Made by a program: the position numbers and the translations under genes
The notes under the pieces: generated by a model
What the model was told of the DNA's origin: nothing
The model's input: only the letters and a program-made list of their open reading frames with translations
Database searches by the model: none
NCBI GenBank assembly: GCA_964017125.1
Contig: OZ024908.1
Span: 60,285,521 to 60,349,520 of the forward strand
DNA length: 64,000 bases
Direction: 5' to 3'
Source: Flabesymbios commensalis
Lineage: Eukaryota > Annelida > Polychaeta > Terebellida > Flabelligeridae
Shown here: positions 25,280 through 36,780 of the stretch, piece after piece
How the letters are laid out: each line of letters starts with the position of its first letter
Position numbering within the stretch: position 1 is the first letter of the stretch

Positions 25280-26480
25280 AGTTCACTCATTGAAAAGGTG
25301 CTAAATTAAACTGGAACAAAATATTATTTCACGCAATATTTTATTATACATGAACAGACAGTAAATGATAAAAAAACAATAATTGCTAATATGTTTATCA
25401 ATTTTTTCACAAATGTAGGTGTCAAACTAACATTTGATATCGCGTACTGTCCTTCCAGATAATAGTTTGAAAGAAAATTTACATAGCAAACCTGGTGTAT
25501 ATTTTAGTATGAAATTTCTGAATTGTAAATCAAAAATATCATTAATAAATTAAACACCAAAAAGTGCTACAGTTTTGATGATATATCCAATGGGGTTTTT
25601 AAAATCACTTGAAACCAGTTTGTAGAAACCACTTTTTGTTATAATAAATCAGATGCTAATTAGGGGAGTATTTCCAGAAAAAATAAAGATTGTCAAGATA
25701 ATCTCATTGTATACTAGGGTGATAAAACTATTTTGACTAATTATAGGCCAATTTCATTAATACCGTCCGTTTAAAAACAAAATCATCTTCAACTAAATAT
25801 AAGCACGTTTTGACTGCAAAACATTTTTTTATACAAGTGTTCCTAAAGATTTGGTTCACATTTATTTCTAATTTATTTTAGCGACATAAAAAATGTTTCA
25901 AATTTATTTCATTATAATACCTTCTGGTGACGATACGATAAACTGTAAATGCGAGCGAAAGTAAAAACTAATAACTAGGTGAACTATTCCTCTGTCTAAA
26001 GCTTAACAAACTATCTTTAGGTATTGGAAAAACAAAGTTTTTAATTTTTTGAAGCTCCAACAAAAAATAGATAATCCCGTACTACTCACAGAAGCTACTG
26101 CAATTGAAAGAATGGCCAATAGAAGGTTATAATTATTTAGTTATAGTTTTAAACAAACATTTAACGTGGACTGAACATATTATTAAAGTTACATTTTAAA
26201 TTTCAAGATCTATAGGAATGTGCTCAAGAGTATGAACCTATTTACAATGCGATATGCTTTTTCTTTTGTACAAGTCGTTTATTCATATCAATTATGCATT
26301 GATGGCGTGGGGGTATAAAAATAATAAAAAATCAATCAGCAAAAAACACATAATTCATTTGAAAACACTACAGTAGTACAAATAATTATTGTGGCCTGTC
26401 AGTTCTGACTCACGAGGGACTATCAAATTACATAGCATCAAATTACAAATGTTTGAACAGACATCAACCGGATGCTACAC
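25280..26480 (+). pseudogene. Heavily decayed plus-strand LINE (LINE D)
   Basis: No long frame is open, but collinear scraps of a CR1/jockey-type RT can be read: the NYRPIS-type motif near 25739-25770, LIYFSDIKNV followed by a ruined ADD loop near 25868-25935, KLSLGIGKTKF near 26002, LNKHLTWTEHI near 26150 and INYALMAWG near 26289. The order and spacing fit an RT from motif 2 to its C-terminus. Many stops and shifts indicate great age. It has a different frame history and opposite orientation from LINE B next door. Confidence 0.65.
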
Positions 26481-26485
26481 TGGGC

Positions 26486-26593
26486 CCGTATTCTCGTACA
26501 AGTTACGATATATCGTAGGCTTCTGATTGGTCGAGATGGCCATCTCGACCAATCAGAAGCCTACGATATATCGTAACTTGTACGAGAATACGG
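26486..26593. repeat. Perfect 108-bp palindrome (family B), copy 1
   Basis: Both 54-bp arms match without mismatch around the centre GAGATGG|CCATCTC at 26539/26540. Each arm contains CTGATTGG (CCAATCAG on the other strand), a CCAAT-box-like word, so the palindrome carries two facing copies. An identical copy lies at 63715-63822 and a diverged one at 42782-42889. It has no coding capacity and is probably a short foldback MITE. Confidence 0.93.
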
Positions 26594-28075
26594 CTCCAGA
26601 GTTCCTGAAGGCTCCCTCCCAGATATCGACACAGAGAAAAGCTCCACATATCACCATATGGAAAAGAACTTTAAAAACTCACAGAGTGTATAGATAACAC
26701 GTATGGATAAGCAGATCGCAATCATGGTAATACGGTCAGAGAACATACATCAAATTATACAGCTAATCATGATAAAAGTTAATAATTGCCATCCTTACGT
26801 TAACGTTACACCGATATTTTATCTAAATAATCTGTGCTCCCTTCTCTGGACGATCAATTGGCAGGCTTCTGCTGTATGACAAACTATATTTGAAATTGAC
26901 ATTAAAAAATGTAAACAGGTCGTCCATAGATAATTCTAAAAGCATATCGAGACAAGATTGGGCTTAAAGAAACATTTCATTTCGTATATCTGTATAAAAT
27001 TACACGACATCAGGAAATTCGTTTCAGTTTCCATCGATCCTGAAACACAGATTAAATCAATACTTTAGTCGACAGATAACTGTGTATATCGCCCAGTCTC
27101 AATGTGAAGTGGAGCTACACCACAACGCAAAGAAGCTATAGGGCTCTACGCTGGTTTAATGTTATGCTCATGCTGAAGTAAGACTCTTCGCTAAAATCAT
27201 TTTAAAGATGCAATAAAGTTTATTCCCACAACCGTTACGGCGCTGGTCATTCCGGAGTTCACTGTGTCTCTTTGTTCAATATCTTCAAAAACACAATTAT
27301 TCATTATGTTCAAGAACATCGTCAGTTCAATGAGCCTTACATACATCATTAATTGATGTAAACCCAGGGCAGTAAATTTTGATCTCACCCTGAAACACCA
27401 GTTATTTTTATTTCTTCGGACAGCAGTTAAATTCCAGTTTAACACTTTTTTGGTTAGTCTATTCTGATACATGCATGTTAACCTACACCACAGACGGGTC
27501 ACATTTCACACTATACATCACACCTCTTAGTCAAACTAAAGCAAATCATGAGGTCAGTCACCATCTCTAAGCTGACAAAACACAGAGCTATATATCATTA
27601 TTCAACCCGAATGATCCGATTTCTTTCTTAATACGTGTTTAGAAAGTGTTTCCGTGTGGATGGCAAAATCTAATGAAATAGAACCCTAACAAAACTTAAT
27701 TTATTATCATTGGATGAGGGAATCAACAGGTATTTTTTCTGCTTTGTGGCCTATGATATCACCAAGTAACTCTACCAGAAATTTAGGTGTCATCTGATTT
27801 CGATTTAAATTTTCCAGATTAAATCAATACGCAATTTTCATTGTCTTTTCTTCAATTTAGGGCTTAAATTTAAAAGTCAGCTCGGTATACAGCAGATTCG
27901 GATTCAGCATGTCAGGATTGTGCAAAAACCGCTGTATACTATAAGCTACTAAAATATGCCTTAGTAAATTAGATTTTGTGGAAATGGAACCAGATTATAA
28001 TAATCAAAGGTTATGTCTTATTTTAATACATCTAGCAGTTTCGTAATCTGACTGTTGCCAAGATAATTTCGGGCC
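26594..28075. other. Noncoding stretch, nothing recognised
   Basis: The minus-strand open frame at 27197-27502 (101 codons) has no recognisable domain and no support from composition. No repeat boundaries were seen. Confidence 0.45.
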
Positions 28076-28167
28076 CGGTGTCTGGAGGGCAGTGTCAACT
28101 AATTCATCTCACCATCCACATGAGTATCTCCCCGCCCAGTATAGCCTATATGTGCACAAAAATGGCA
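28076..28167 (+). mobile_element. SINE 3' fragment
   Basis: TGTCTGGAGGGCAGTGTCA, CATCTCACCATCC and TAGCCTATATGTGCACAAA match the 3' unique part of the dimeric SINE. The tRNA-like units are absent. Its ATTC-type tail runs straight into the tetranucleotide tract that follows. Confidence 0.75.
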
Positions 28168-28735
<568 letters not shown>

Positions 28736-29186
28736 GAGATATATTTGACATATCCTCTCTCCAGGTTGACATGGATATCCTCTTTATTTAATTTTACATA
28801 TCACCTTTTATATTATTAAAATAAATTTTAAATGCTAACTCAACCTCGAGCTTAAAACCAATTCTGACAACTGCGGTATTGAAATGTGTCACATTTATGA
28901 TAGATTTGCAAAACAAGATTTTTTTGTTCCTTGCGCTCCACTGGTAAACAAGAGTAACATTATATAAATATATCTATATATCATTTAAGGAATTTTTGTT
29001 TGTTTAATATTTGTAATTTATACTTTCAAATATAATTTTTGCACGATATCACTAATTAGATCTTCATAGCTATAACACAATCCTCTGGGAGCAAATATGA
29101 TATCTACCAGAACATACATACACAGGCATACCAGGGGGGATGATTTAGCATGATATTTCAAAACTAAAATTGAGTCAAAGCCTGTC

Positions 29187-29999
29187 TTATATTTTGTCAG
29201 TCACCAACCTAATTTTGTAGTAGGTGTTTAAAACCTTTTTTATTTCTTTGAACCAAATTGGTGTGGTTATGTTTACAAATCGTGCCCATTCCCCTAGTGT
29301 GGGTATGGCGTGGTGGTGATGGCCAGGATATACGCCAGTCTAACAAAGCATAGATTTAATCTTGGTGGTGATGCTGTGCCCTCAACTACTACCGTTCCTG
29401 GTTCAGAATACACCATATTCACCAATCCTCCACCATGGGATCCAATTATAACCGCAGCCCGTCGAAACATCTCCATTTGCTTTTCAAACGGTGGCACCGG
29501 ATCATCCGAAAACACTTCAAATTTGAACTTGAAATCTTTAGCTAGTGTTCGCATTAATTGTTCTTTTTCATGATAATCATGAGCACGCGTTGTTTCACTC
29601 TGTGAATCATCACCATTGAGTTCCGTATCGTATCTGTAGTTTTCTTATCCATATACTTGCGATATCTGAGTGAAGCCACCTGAACTAAATGTATCATTTG
29701 TGACCTCAATTGATCCATGGCGTCATTGTAGATTGCTAACCTCTGTTGGAAGTCTCCACTTTAATTGATCCATTGGTTTCAGTATTTCCGATGACCATTA
29801 TGTTTGTCTCTCTTGTGGGATAACTTGAACGAGCGTGCATTTTATAGAACTTTTCGGAAAGAATGATTAATGAACGAATGGACATGTTTGTGTTGTATAG
29901 CGCAAAACACATTATCAATATCAGAATATAACGTCTGTGCACAATAAATAGTTTGAAGAGTGAGGAAAATAGCCCAGTTTCATAGCACTCCACAGCCAT
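29187..29999 (-). pseudogene. GT61 (DUF563)-like glycosyltransferase, decayed and without introns
   Basis: The clearest part (29554-29294) encodes FKFEVFSDDPVPPFEKQMEM, FRRAAVIIGSHGGGLVNMVY and SEPGTVVVEG, the C-terminal signature of family 61 glycosyltransferases (EOGT/POMGNT2/xylosyltransferase group), which add sugars in the ER or Golgi. Upstream on the same strand, HRRYILILIMCFALYN looks like a type II signal anchor and AMDQLRSQMIHLVQVASLRY like a stem. The frame changes near 29755, at a duplicated GATAC near 29624-29634, and near 29326. After the last change LGEWARF and NITTPIWFKEIKKVL run to a stop at 29187-29189. At about 270 codons it is shorter than the usual 400-550, so the middle of the catalytic domain is missing. 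It is probably a pseudogene; assembly errors are the alternative. Joining the N-terminal part to the GT61 part is inference. Confidence 0.65.
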
Positions 30000-30129
30000 C
30001 TGGAGCAAAAAAAAACATAATAAAATGCAAAATGTTTCTGTTTCAATGCACCTTAAATCCATCCAATCATCCAAAGGGAAGTATTAATTGACAACTTAAA
30101 ATATTTCGATTTCTACTTCATTCAAATTA

Positions 30130-30300
30130 CGTTTCAAGTTTAACAAGTTTGACAAGTTTATTCAATAACTCGGCCTCGTCTGAGGTGTAGAGTACGATTT
30201 CAGCTACAAAAAAACATAACAAAATAGTATTCTAAATACGAAAAAATGATTGTATAGCAGGTAATCCAAATAGAAAAGAAAAAAATCAAGATATATGGTA
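30130..30300 (-). mobile_element. LINE 3' end with ACTTG-type tandem tail
   Basis: On the minus strand a CCTCAGACGAGG hairpin is followed by GAGTTATTGAATAAACTTGTC and repeats of a ~9-bp unit close to TCAAACTTG. This is the same layout as the tails of LINE A and LINE B: hairpin, AATAAA, short tandem tail. The 5' extent is unclear because the sequence upstream is noncoding. Confidence 0.55.
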
Positions 30301-31962
30301 TAACGTGTACATTAATGTGAACACAAATAGAAAAATAAACACGATACACCTTAACTTACAATATTCTTATGTTAAGTGATGATAACTTGAAAAATAAAGG
30401 TTAGAAATAATAACAAGCAAAAATATTTGTAGATGTCGTAGCCACCTATAAGAAAAGGGTGATAGCGTAGAATTATTGAGCATATTTTTATTAATTGTTC
30501 TGGATCCGCCGATGCGCCAACATTTAAGATATTGATCCAACGCCGGATCCGCACGGGACTAAATGAGCGGTGTGGTATGGTAGACGGTACATAAACACTA
30601 AATCAACGCGCCGCCTAGTCATCATGTCTGACGAGCAATAACAGGTATCCTAGTCATAAAATCAACTTGTCTGTCAGTGGGGTATATATAGCGCAGGGTA
30701 CATAATACACTTAAAATTATGATTTTAGTAGAGTGTTATAGTTCAAAACTGATTTTCAAATTTGAATACCCCTGGTTCAACACCGAAACAACGTTGAATG
30801 CATTGTTCAAACATTGAACCAACTTGGAAAAATTAAATTAGCAAGTTTTAAATTTCAAAACCATCTTTGATAAATTTGACTATAAATATCTGCTTTTGAT
30901 AGCTTAACGTCCACATTAATTGTTCAAACTTTAACATTTTCTGGCGCTGTCAATAAAATATGTTTATACATTTTTTTCGAATGTCTTTCATGTTTTAAGG
31001 AACTTTCAGATGAGATTTAGAATGTTATTATTTACTTGGGCGACTTTCTCTTTCAAAAAAATAACTTTGGAATTATGGGACAGTTCGTATGTGGGAGCAG
31101 ATTTATAAACATAGTGAATCAGGATGGTCTCTGTGCTTCTAGAAGTCTGAAAGATTCTTACGTGGCAGACATTACAATCGAGCTTGGACTGTACGTGAAC
31201 ATTTTTAGATGCTTTGGTACGACTACCACTTGTCAGATTTCTTGAAGACTCACCAGAGCTTAAGCATACCCGTTATTCACCCAAACCTACAGATCTGGAT
31301 CGGCTACACCAGAATGTCAACAAAATTACTTTCTGGATAAATTATGAAGCTTTCAGACAGCAGGTCAGAAGTGATAGTTTAGGAAAACAGCTCAATTCTG
31401 GATAATATATCTCGACATGATGAATAGACAAATTGATATGGCTATAACATAAAAACGAGTTCGACCTTTTATGTTGGGCTGATAGCCAGCTGCCTCTGTG
31501 CTTTACTTAGAACAAACATAGTTATGCTTGCTATGGGGCCTACTATGTTCGTTCTCAAAATCTAGATGTAACTCATCCAGGTGCAAAGCATTTGATCGAG
31601 AAACAGGGAATATCAGAATATCAGAGACGTCATCACAAGGCTTTGAGACAAGCCCTTGATCATGCTGGTGACAGACTCACAACCGAGTGCAAAACATTAA
31701 GGGATGGACTTTTACAGATGACTAGACTCGATAGCGCCGTAGACAACCCACAGAAGATTTGTCGACCATCTGAAAATATGAAGTCAGAACAACGGGTTGC
31801 TGCTGTATTAGCTGCTCTCGAGGAATAATTTCTCAACCCATGGGGTTCTAATATCGATAGTTAGAGACTGTACAATTTGTCATTACGAGCTCCAGTTGAG
31901 CAAGGTGTTGCAGTAGGTAGGATCAACATTGACGGTTGTTGAACATGCTACCCACAAACATA
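30301..31962. other. Stretch with two unassigned open frames
   Basis: Plus-strand frames at 31214-31405 (VRFLEDSPELKH, FWINYEAFRQQVRSD) and 31592-31828 (EYQRRHHKALRQALDHAGDR, MKSEQRVAAVLAALEE) have a protein-like mix of charged and hydrophobic residues. The second ends in an acidic tail and a stop. I do not recognise either. They could be exons or remains of one decayed gene. No splice sites were convincing and no other feature was seen. Confidence 0.3.
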
Positions 31963-32237
31963 AACGCCAGAGTTCGGGGCCCGGTTCCCGGTCTCGGCGG
32001 TTTGAAAGAAACAAAAATGTTTCTTCCCCATCCACGTGTGAAAGTCAGTATTGTGGGGAGCCTCCGTGACCGAGAGGTAGCGTGCTCGGCCTAAGACAGC
32101 CAGGGCTCGAATTTCGAATCCTGTGTCTGGAGGACAGTGTCATCTCAATCATCTCACCATCCTCAGGAGGTTCTCCTGGCCCAGTTTAGCCTATATGTGC
32201 ACAAAGGTGGCCTAAAGCCCGATTCATTTCATTTTTA
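31963..32237 (+). mobile_element. SINE copy, nearly full length
   Basis: It starts within the first tRNA-like unit (GCCAGAGTTCGGGG, GGTTCCCGG B-box region) and runs through the GAAAGAAAC linker. It continues into the second tRNA-like unit (GAGGTAGCGTGCTCGGC, CTCGAATTTCGAATCC) and the 3' core to AAAGCCCGATTCATTTCATT. Only the extreme 5' end is missing. It lies close upstream of the 10-bp array. Confidence 0.88.
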
Positions 32238-32250
32238 GTCGAAGTACAGA

Positions 32251-32640
32251 GTCGCAAATAGTCGTAAACCATCGCAAACCGTCGCAAACGATCTCAAACG
32301 GTCGCAAACGATCGCAAATAGTCGGAAATCGTCGCAAACGATCGCAAACGATCGCAAACGATCACAAATGGTCGCAAGCCGTCGCAAACAATCGCAAATG
32401 GTCGCAAGCGATCGCAAATGATCGCAAACGGTCGCAGACGATCGCAAATGGTCGCAAACCGTCGCAAACGATCGCATACCGTCGCAAACGATCTCAAGTG
32501 ATCGCTAACGATCGCAAATGGTCGCAAACGGTCGCAAGCGATCGCAGATAATCGCAAACGATAGCAAACGGTCGCAAACGATCGCAAATGGTCACAAACG
32601 GTCGCAAACGATCGCGAATGCTTGCAATGGTCACAAACGA
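32251..32640. repeat. 10-bp tandem array, consensus RTCGCAAACG
   Basis: About 38 decamers follow one another with base substitutions but no insertion or deletion until the last two units, so the 10-bp register holds for roughly 370 bp. Each unit carries about two CpG dinucleotides, far denser than the flanks. Minus-strand open frames made of repeated RSFATVCDRL-like decapeptides follow from the unit length and do not indicate genes. The array sits just after a SINE 3' end. Confidence 0.95.
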
Positions 32641-32734
32641 AGTACTCATTAGGACTGAATGCCTACTGGCCAGCAGCATTTATCAAACATTGGGGCGGTG
32701 TCAGCTTGTAATCGCCGCCAGACCAGCTGCTATT

Positions 32735-32834
32735 CCCAGCAAGAACAAAACATTTGTATAACATTAGTACAACGCCGACTCAACGTCTTCGACGCATTGT
32801 ACAAATGTTATACAAATGATTTGTGTTTGCTGGG
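32735..32834. mobile_element. CCCAGCA-bounded foldback (family I), copy 1
   Basis: It begins CCCAGCAAGAACAAA and ends TTTGTGTTTGCTGGG, with inverted arms through CATTTGTATAACAT/ATGTTATACAAATG. The centre is ACGTCTTCGACG-like. It has no coding capacity. A second copy lies 10 bp downstream, and related sequence occurs at 36673, 47685, 48896, 62255 and 62598. Confidence 0.7.
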
Positions 32835-32844
32835 TTGAACGCAG

Positions 32845-32951
32845 CCCAGCAGACACGAGGCATCGAACCAGTGCTGGTTTGATGCTGGGCTAGCGTCGCC
32901 GACGGTGAGCCAGCATTGGACCAGTATTTGGTCGACGTCGTGTTTGCTGGG
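32845..32951. mobile_element. CCCAGCA-bounded foldback (family I), copy 2
   Basis: It runs CCCAGCAGACACGAGGCATC to GACGTCGTGTTTGCTGGG, with inner ACCAGTGCTGG/CCAGCATTGG words and the centre GTCGCCGACGG. Same family as the adjacent copy but clearly diverged from it, so they are separate insertions or an old tandem pair. Confidence 0.7.
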
Positions 32952-33572
32952 TGTGTAGACAAGCACTAAAACGGAATAATAAATTCCGCTTAAAGGGACC
33001 CCTTGGGATGAGACATTTTCAATGTTGTCAATTTTGAAAAAATAATTTATATAAAGCTATATAGCCTACTGATCTTAACGGAAAATGCGAAAAAGTCAAA
33101 AAACAATTTTAAAGCACCGAAAAAGAGTGAAATAGTTGTATTTCCAGGTCGTATATTGCCATGTAAACAAAACAAGTCAGCAATATTCAGCACTTTCCAT
33201 CACATATTCCCACGTATCAGACTGTAAGATCAGAGCATTCGCCGCTAATTGGTGTCTCATAGTCAGGACACGGGAGGACACACCTGCAGCACTGATTGTC
33301 TACCCAGCGCTGGACCGATGCCATCAGCATGTGACCCAATGCTGTGAAAACACTCAATCGTCCTTCAGGTATACAAATAGTTTGTTTGGGTTACTTCTGG
33401 TTTCATAGAAATGTTGATTAAAAATATTTGTAAAAATATGAAAATTTTGAAAAAAAAAATACGATCCGTGGGATACACTACTTCAGTACGGAATTAAAAA
33501 CGAAATTGATGTCATCCCAAGGGGCTGCTTTAATACGTAGTCTCTACTGTCCACAGGAGCCATTTAATAACA
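32952..33572. other. Noncoding stretch, nothing recognised
   Basis: The frame at 33136-33408 shows no domain features. The flanks CCTTGGGATGA (33002) and CATCCCAAGGGG (33512) form an inverted pair about 500 bp apart and may be ends of a decayed element. Confidence 0.45.
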
Positions 33573-34969
33573 TTAACTCTTTGACTGGCAAGCGCGCTTT
33601 AAAGCGCGGTCATTCAATAAAGTAAGCATTCATTCATAAAGTGACCAGTAGTAATTCTATAGTGGTAAAATTATGACGTCATAGTTCAAGGCGTAATATT
33701 GATCACGCATTACTATGATTACCACGTGCTCTCAGACATGTCAGGTGCGCACTAACGTGTGAAAGTGAAGAACCTAATTGACATTATAATATAGTGCAAG
33801 AGCATTAGGGTTGAACCTGGAATAAAATTGCAGAAAGCTGATTTTTTCAGGAATGATACATGGACATCTCCCCAGACGAATTCCGAAGATGCCCCAAAAA
33901 GCCCCCTTGTGCATTTTTTTTAATTCAAGATGGCCGCCACCATGTAACGCCATTTTCGAAAAAAACAGGGGTATACCATAATTCCTCACTTTTGCAGTTC
34001 GAAAAAAATATTTAGGTGTCTCTACTTATGTTTGAGGACACAAAGAGTTCATCCAGATGATCTGAAATGATATCAGTACTTTTCTCAATACCAAAAATCC
34101 AATATGGCCGCCATATTGATATACTGAGTATGTTGAGCGATCTCTTAAAAAAACGAAAATATGAGGTAACTATCTCGTTGTTGAGCCTAAAATGTATTTT
34201 TTGTCTAAACCCATGGAGTCTAGCACTTATTTAGATTCCCATTATTTTAATATATTGAATTTATCAACATAAATCCCACATACCGGTAGTTTAATGTTAT
34301 GTAACACCATATAACGTCATTTTTCCAAAAAAAAACAGGAATATACCACAATTCCTCACTTTTGCAGTTAAAAAAAAATATTTTAGTGCCTCTACACAAA
34401 AAGCTCATCAACAGGATCAGAAATGATATCATTCCTTTTCTTATCTCCACAAATCCAAGATGGCGACCATTATGTGAAGCGTCCCCCCCCCCCCTCAGAA
34501 AATCACGTACATGCCATAATCATCATGTTGTTGAAACTTTGTTTTCAGGGCCATGGAATCTAGAATATATTCCCATCACCAATTTTTTAAGTAGAATGTG
34601 CTTATCAACACAAAATCCAACATGGCTGCCATATTGGTTAGCTCTTTTAGCGCAGATGCCATGATTAAGCGATGTCCAACTGCTTTTTCATATGGGAATA
34701 TAGATATAGATTGATCAAATTTACAAAATATCATATGTCAGAAATCATTGATTAAAAATTCTAACATCTCTCATTTTTAAATATAAGGGTATTTTTCATT
34801 CATTTGAAGCTTGAGATAGCGTAAGAAATTCCAGTTTCAAACACAGCGACTAATTCCAATGTAGGTATTTTATATAGTAGGCCTATATAAAATGTTTTTC
34901 GATTTTGGTTAAGTATTAGTTGTGATTATGATTGTGAATGTACATGATAACAGAGCGAAGTACAATATT

Positions 34970-36540
34970 ACACCAGATTGAACACATTTAACGTCAGGAT
35001 ATGAAAGTTTTATGTCAGGATATATGAATATGATATCAGGATATGACACTTTAATATCATGATATGTAATATAATGTCCAAACATTGGTGTTTAATATAG
35101 CAAAATCACGTTATGATGGCTCAATACAGCTTTATAAAGGCAGTATATAGTGGCTAAACATCACGTTGCTGTATTAAAATGAAAAGATATACATCATATT
35201 ATCACGAAATACATTACAATTTCGTGATATATCATTTTAACATCACTATGACATTTTAATGTCAGGATATGACATTTGAATATTAGGATATGGTACTTGA
35301 ATAATAAGATGTGACTTCATACATTGATGAAATGACACATTGAGGTCACAATATAGCACTGTAATGTGATGGTGTGTCATTATAATGACAAACATGCTAT
35401 TTAATATCGAATATTGTATAATAGACTTGTCGGATTATGACATTAAAATAGGAAAAACATAAGAAAAAGTTCGAAGTCAGGATCTGGCATATTTATGCCA
35501 GGATATTGGATTGTAATTTATCAGAATATGACACTTTAACGTCATGAGTTGGTATTATAATGTCCAAATTTTGTCCTTTTATATCACACGATAAGATTTG
35601 AATGTCAAGATATTTAATTTTTTATGATAGGATATGACATTATCAAATCAAGATATGGCGGGCTTGGCGGCATTCTGATGTGACATTATAATGACTGAAT
35701 ATGACACTACAATATTTTAATGTGACCATAAAATGTCAGGCTTTGTCACTTTGAAGTCTGGATATGGCATTTTAATGGCAGGATATTATATTGTCATGCC
35801 AAGGTATAACATTTCAATAACATTATATTGACAGACGCACGTTACCATATGGTAATACAGAATCGACATAGAACATTCCAATATCAGGCTGGCACATGTC
35901 AGTTCAACATATATATCGCAATATAATTCAGTAAGTAAAGGCCTCTACATTGCTCAAATACCGGTACTCCAAAACTGCCAACAACAAAAGCACTTCGGAA
36001 GATTCAATAAAATGGAAAGTAATTAGATAGCGTTAAGACACATGATTTTTGAACAGCATGTGGCCTTGCCCTCTTTTACTTTCATTTCCTCTTACACTAA
36101 ATGTCATATTGTGATGTTAATATGCTATATCATGATATTTATTATCGTGACAATACACTAAAAGATCCTGTCACTTTAATACCATACCGTGATGCTTAAC
36201 CACCATATCCTGCATTTATAAAGCTGCATCCAGACATCATAACGTCATTTTACTATAATAAAGAGCAATATTTGGACATTACAAAACCATATCATGACGT
36301 TAATGTTTCTTGTCCTCATATTATCGTGACATAAAGAGATCATATCCTGACGATAAACTGTGACATCAATTAATTTAATGTCATATTCCGATATTCTGAT
36401 GTAAAATCATCTCATTACAACACCATACAATGCCATAACTTCATTACGAAATATATATATCCCAATATTCAAAATGTAATATCTTGATATTTAAATGATA
36501 TATTTCATGATATTAAACATATTGACATTCGCAGATCAAG
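34970..36540. repeat. Degenerate GATATGAC-type short repeats inside the foldback
   Basis: Words close to ATGTCAGGATATGACATTTTA recur about every 25-35 bp to about 35860. After a non-repetitive centre (about 35930-36080) they reappear in reverse complement (ATATCATGACGTTAATG, ATCCTGACGATAAA). This is old repeat sequence with no coding potential. Confidence 0.6.
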
Positions 36541-36672
36541 GACAAAAGTAAGTATTTAAAAGAGCATTGTTACAGGACGATTATCAAAGATGTCATGTAC
36601 ATGTAACGTGTGAGGCGCAAGTCCTTATCTTGTAGTTGATTTTTGAAAGCCTCCCTTCAACGTCACCTACTG

Positions 36673-36780
36673 CCCCAGCCAACACGGGGCATTAATCCAA
36701 TTCTGTTTAATTTTTGTGCCAGCGTCGAAGACGGTCAGCCCATATTAAAACAGCATTGGATGAATGCCTCGTGTTTAAAC
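36673..36780. mobile_element. Family I foldback inserted in the right arm side
   Basis: CCCCAGCCAACACGGGGCATTAATCCAATTCTG at the left pairs with CAGCATTGGATGAATGCCTCGTGTTTAAAC at the right. The centre GTCGAAGACGG is diagnostic of the family. It interrupts the degenerate repeat zone, so it is younger than the foldback around it. Confidence 0.65.

Noticed and set aside
32251-32640. CRISPR-like array
   Set aside because: Units are 10 bp with no distinct spacers, and this is animal DNA.
32235-32679. Repeated decapeptide frames on the minus strand resembling a repeat protein
   Set aside because: Three 10-bp units make 30 bp, so a periodic open frame follows automatically from the array.
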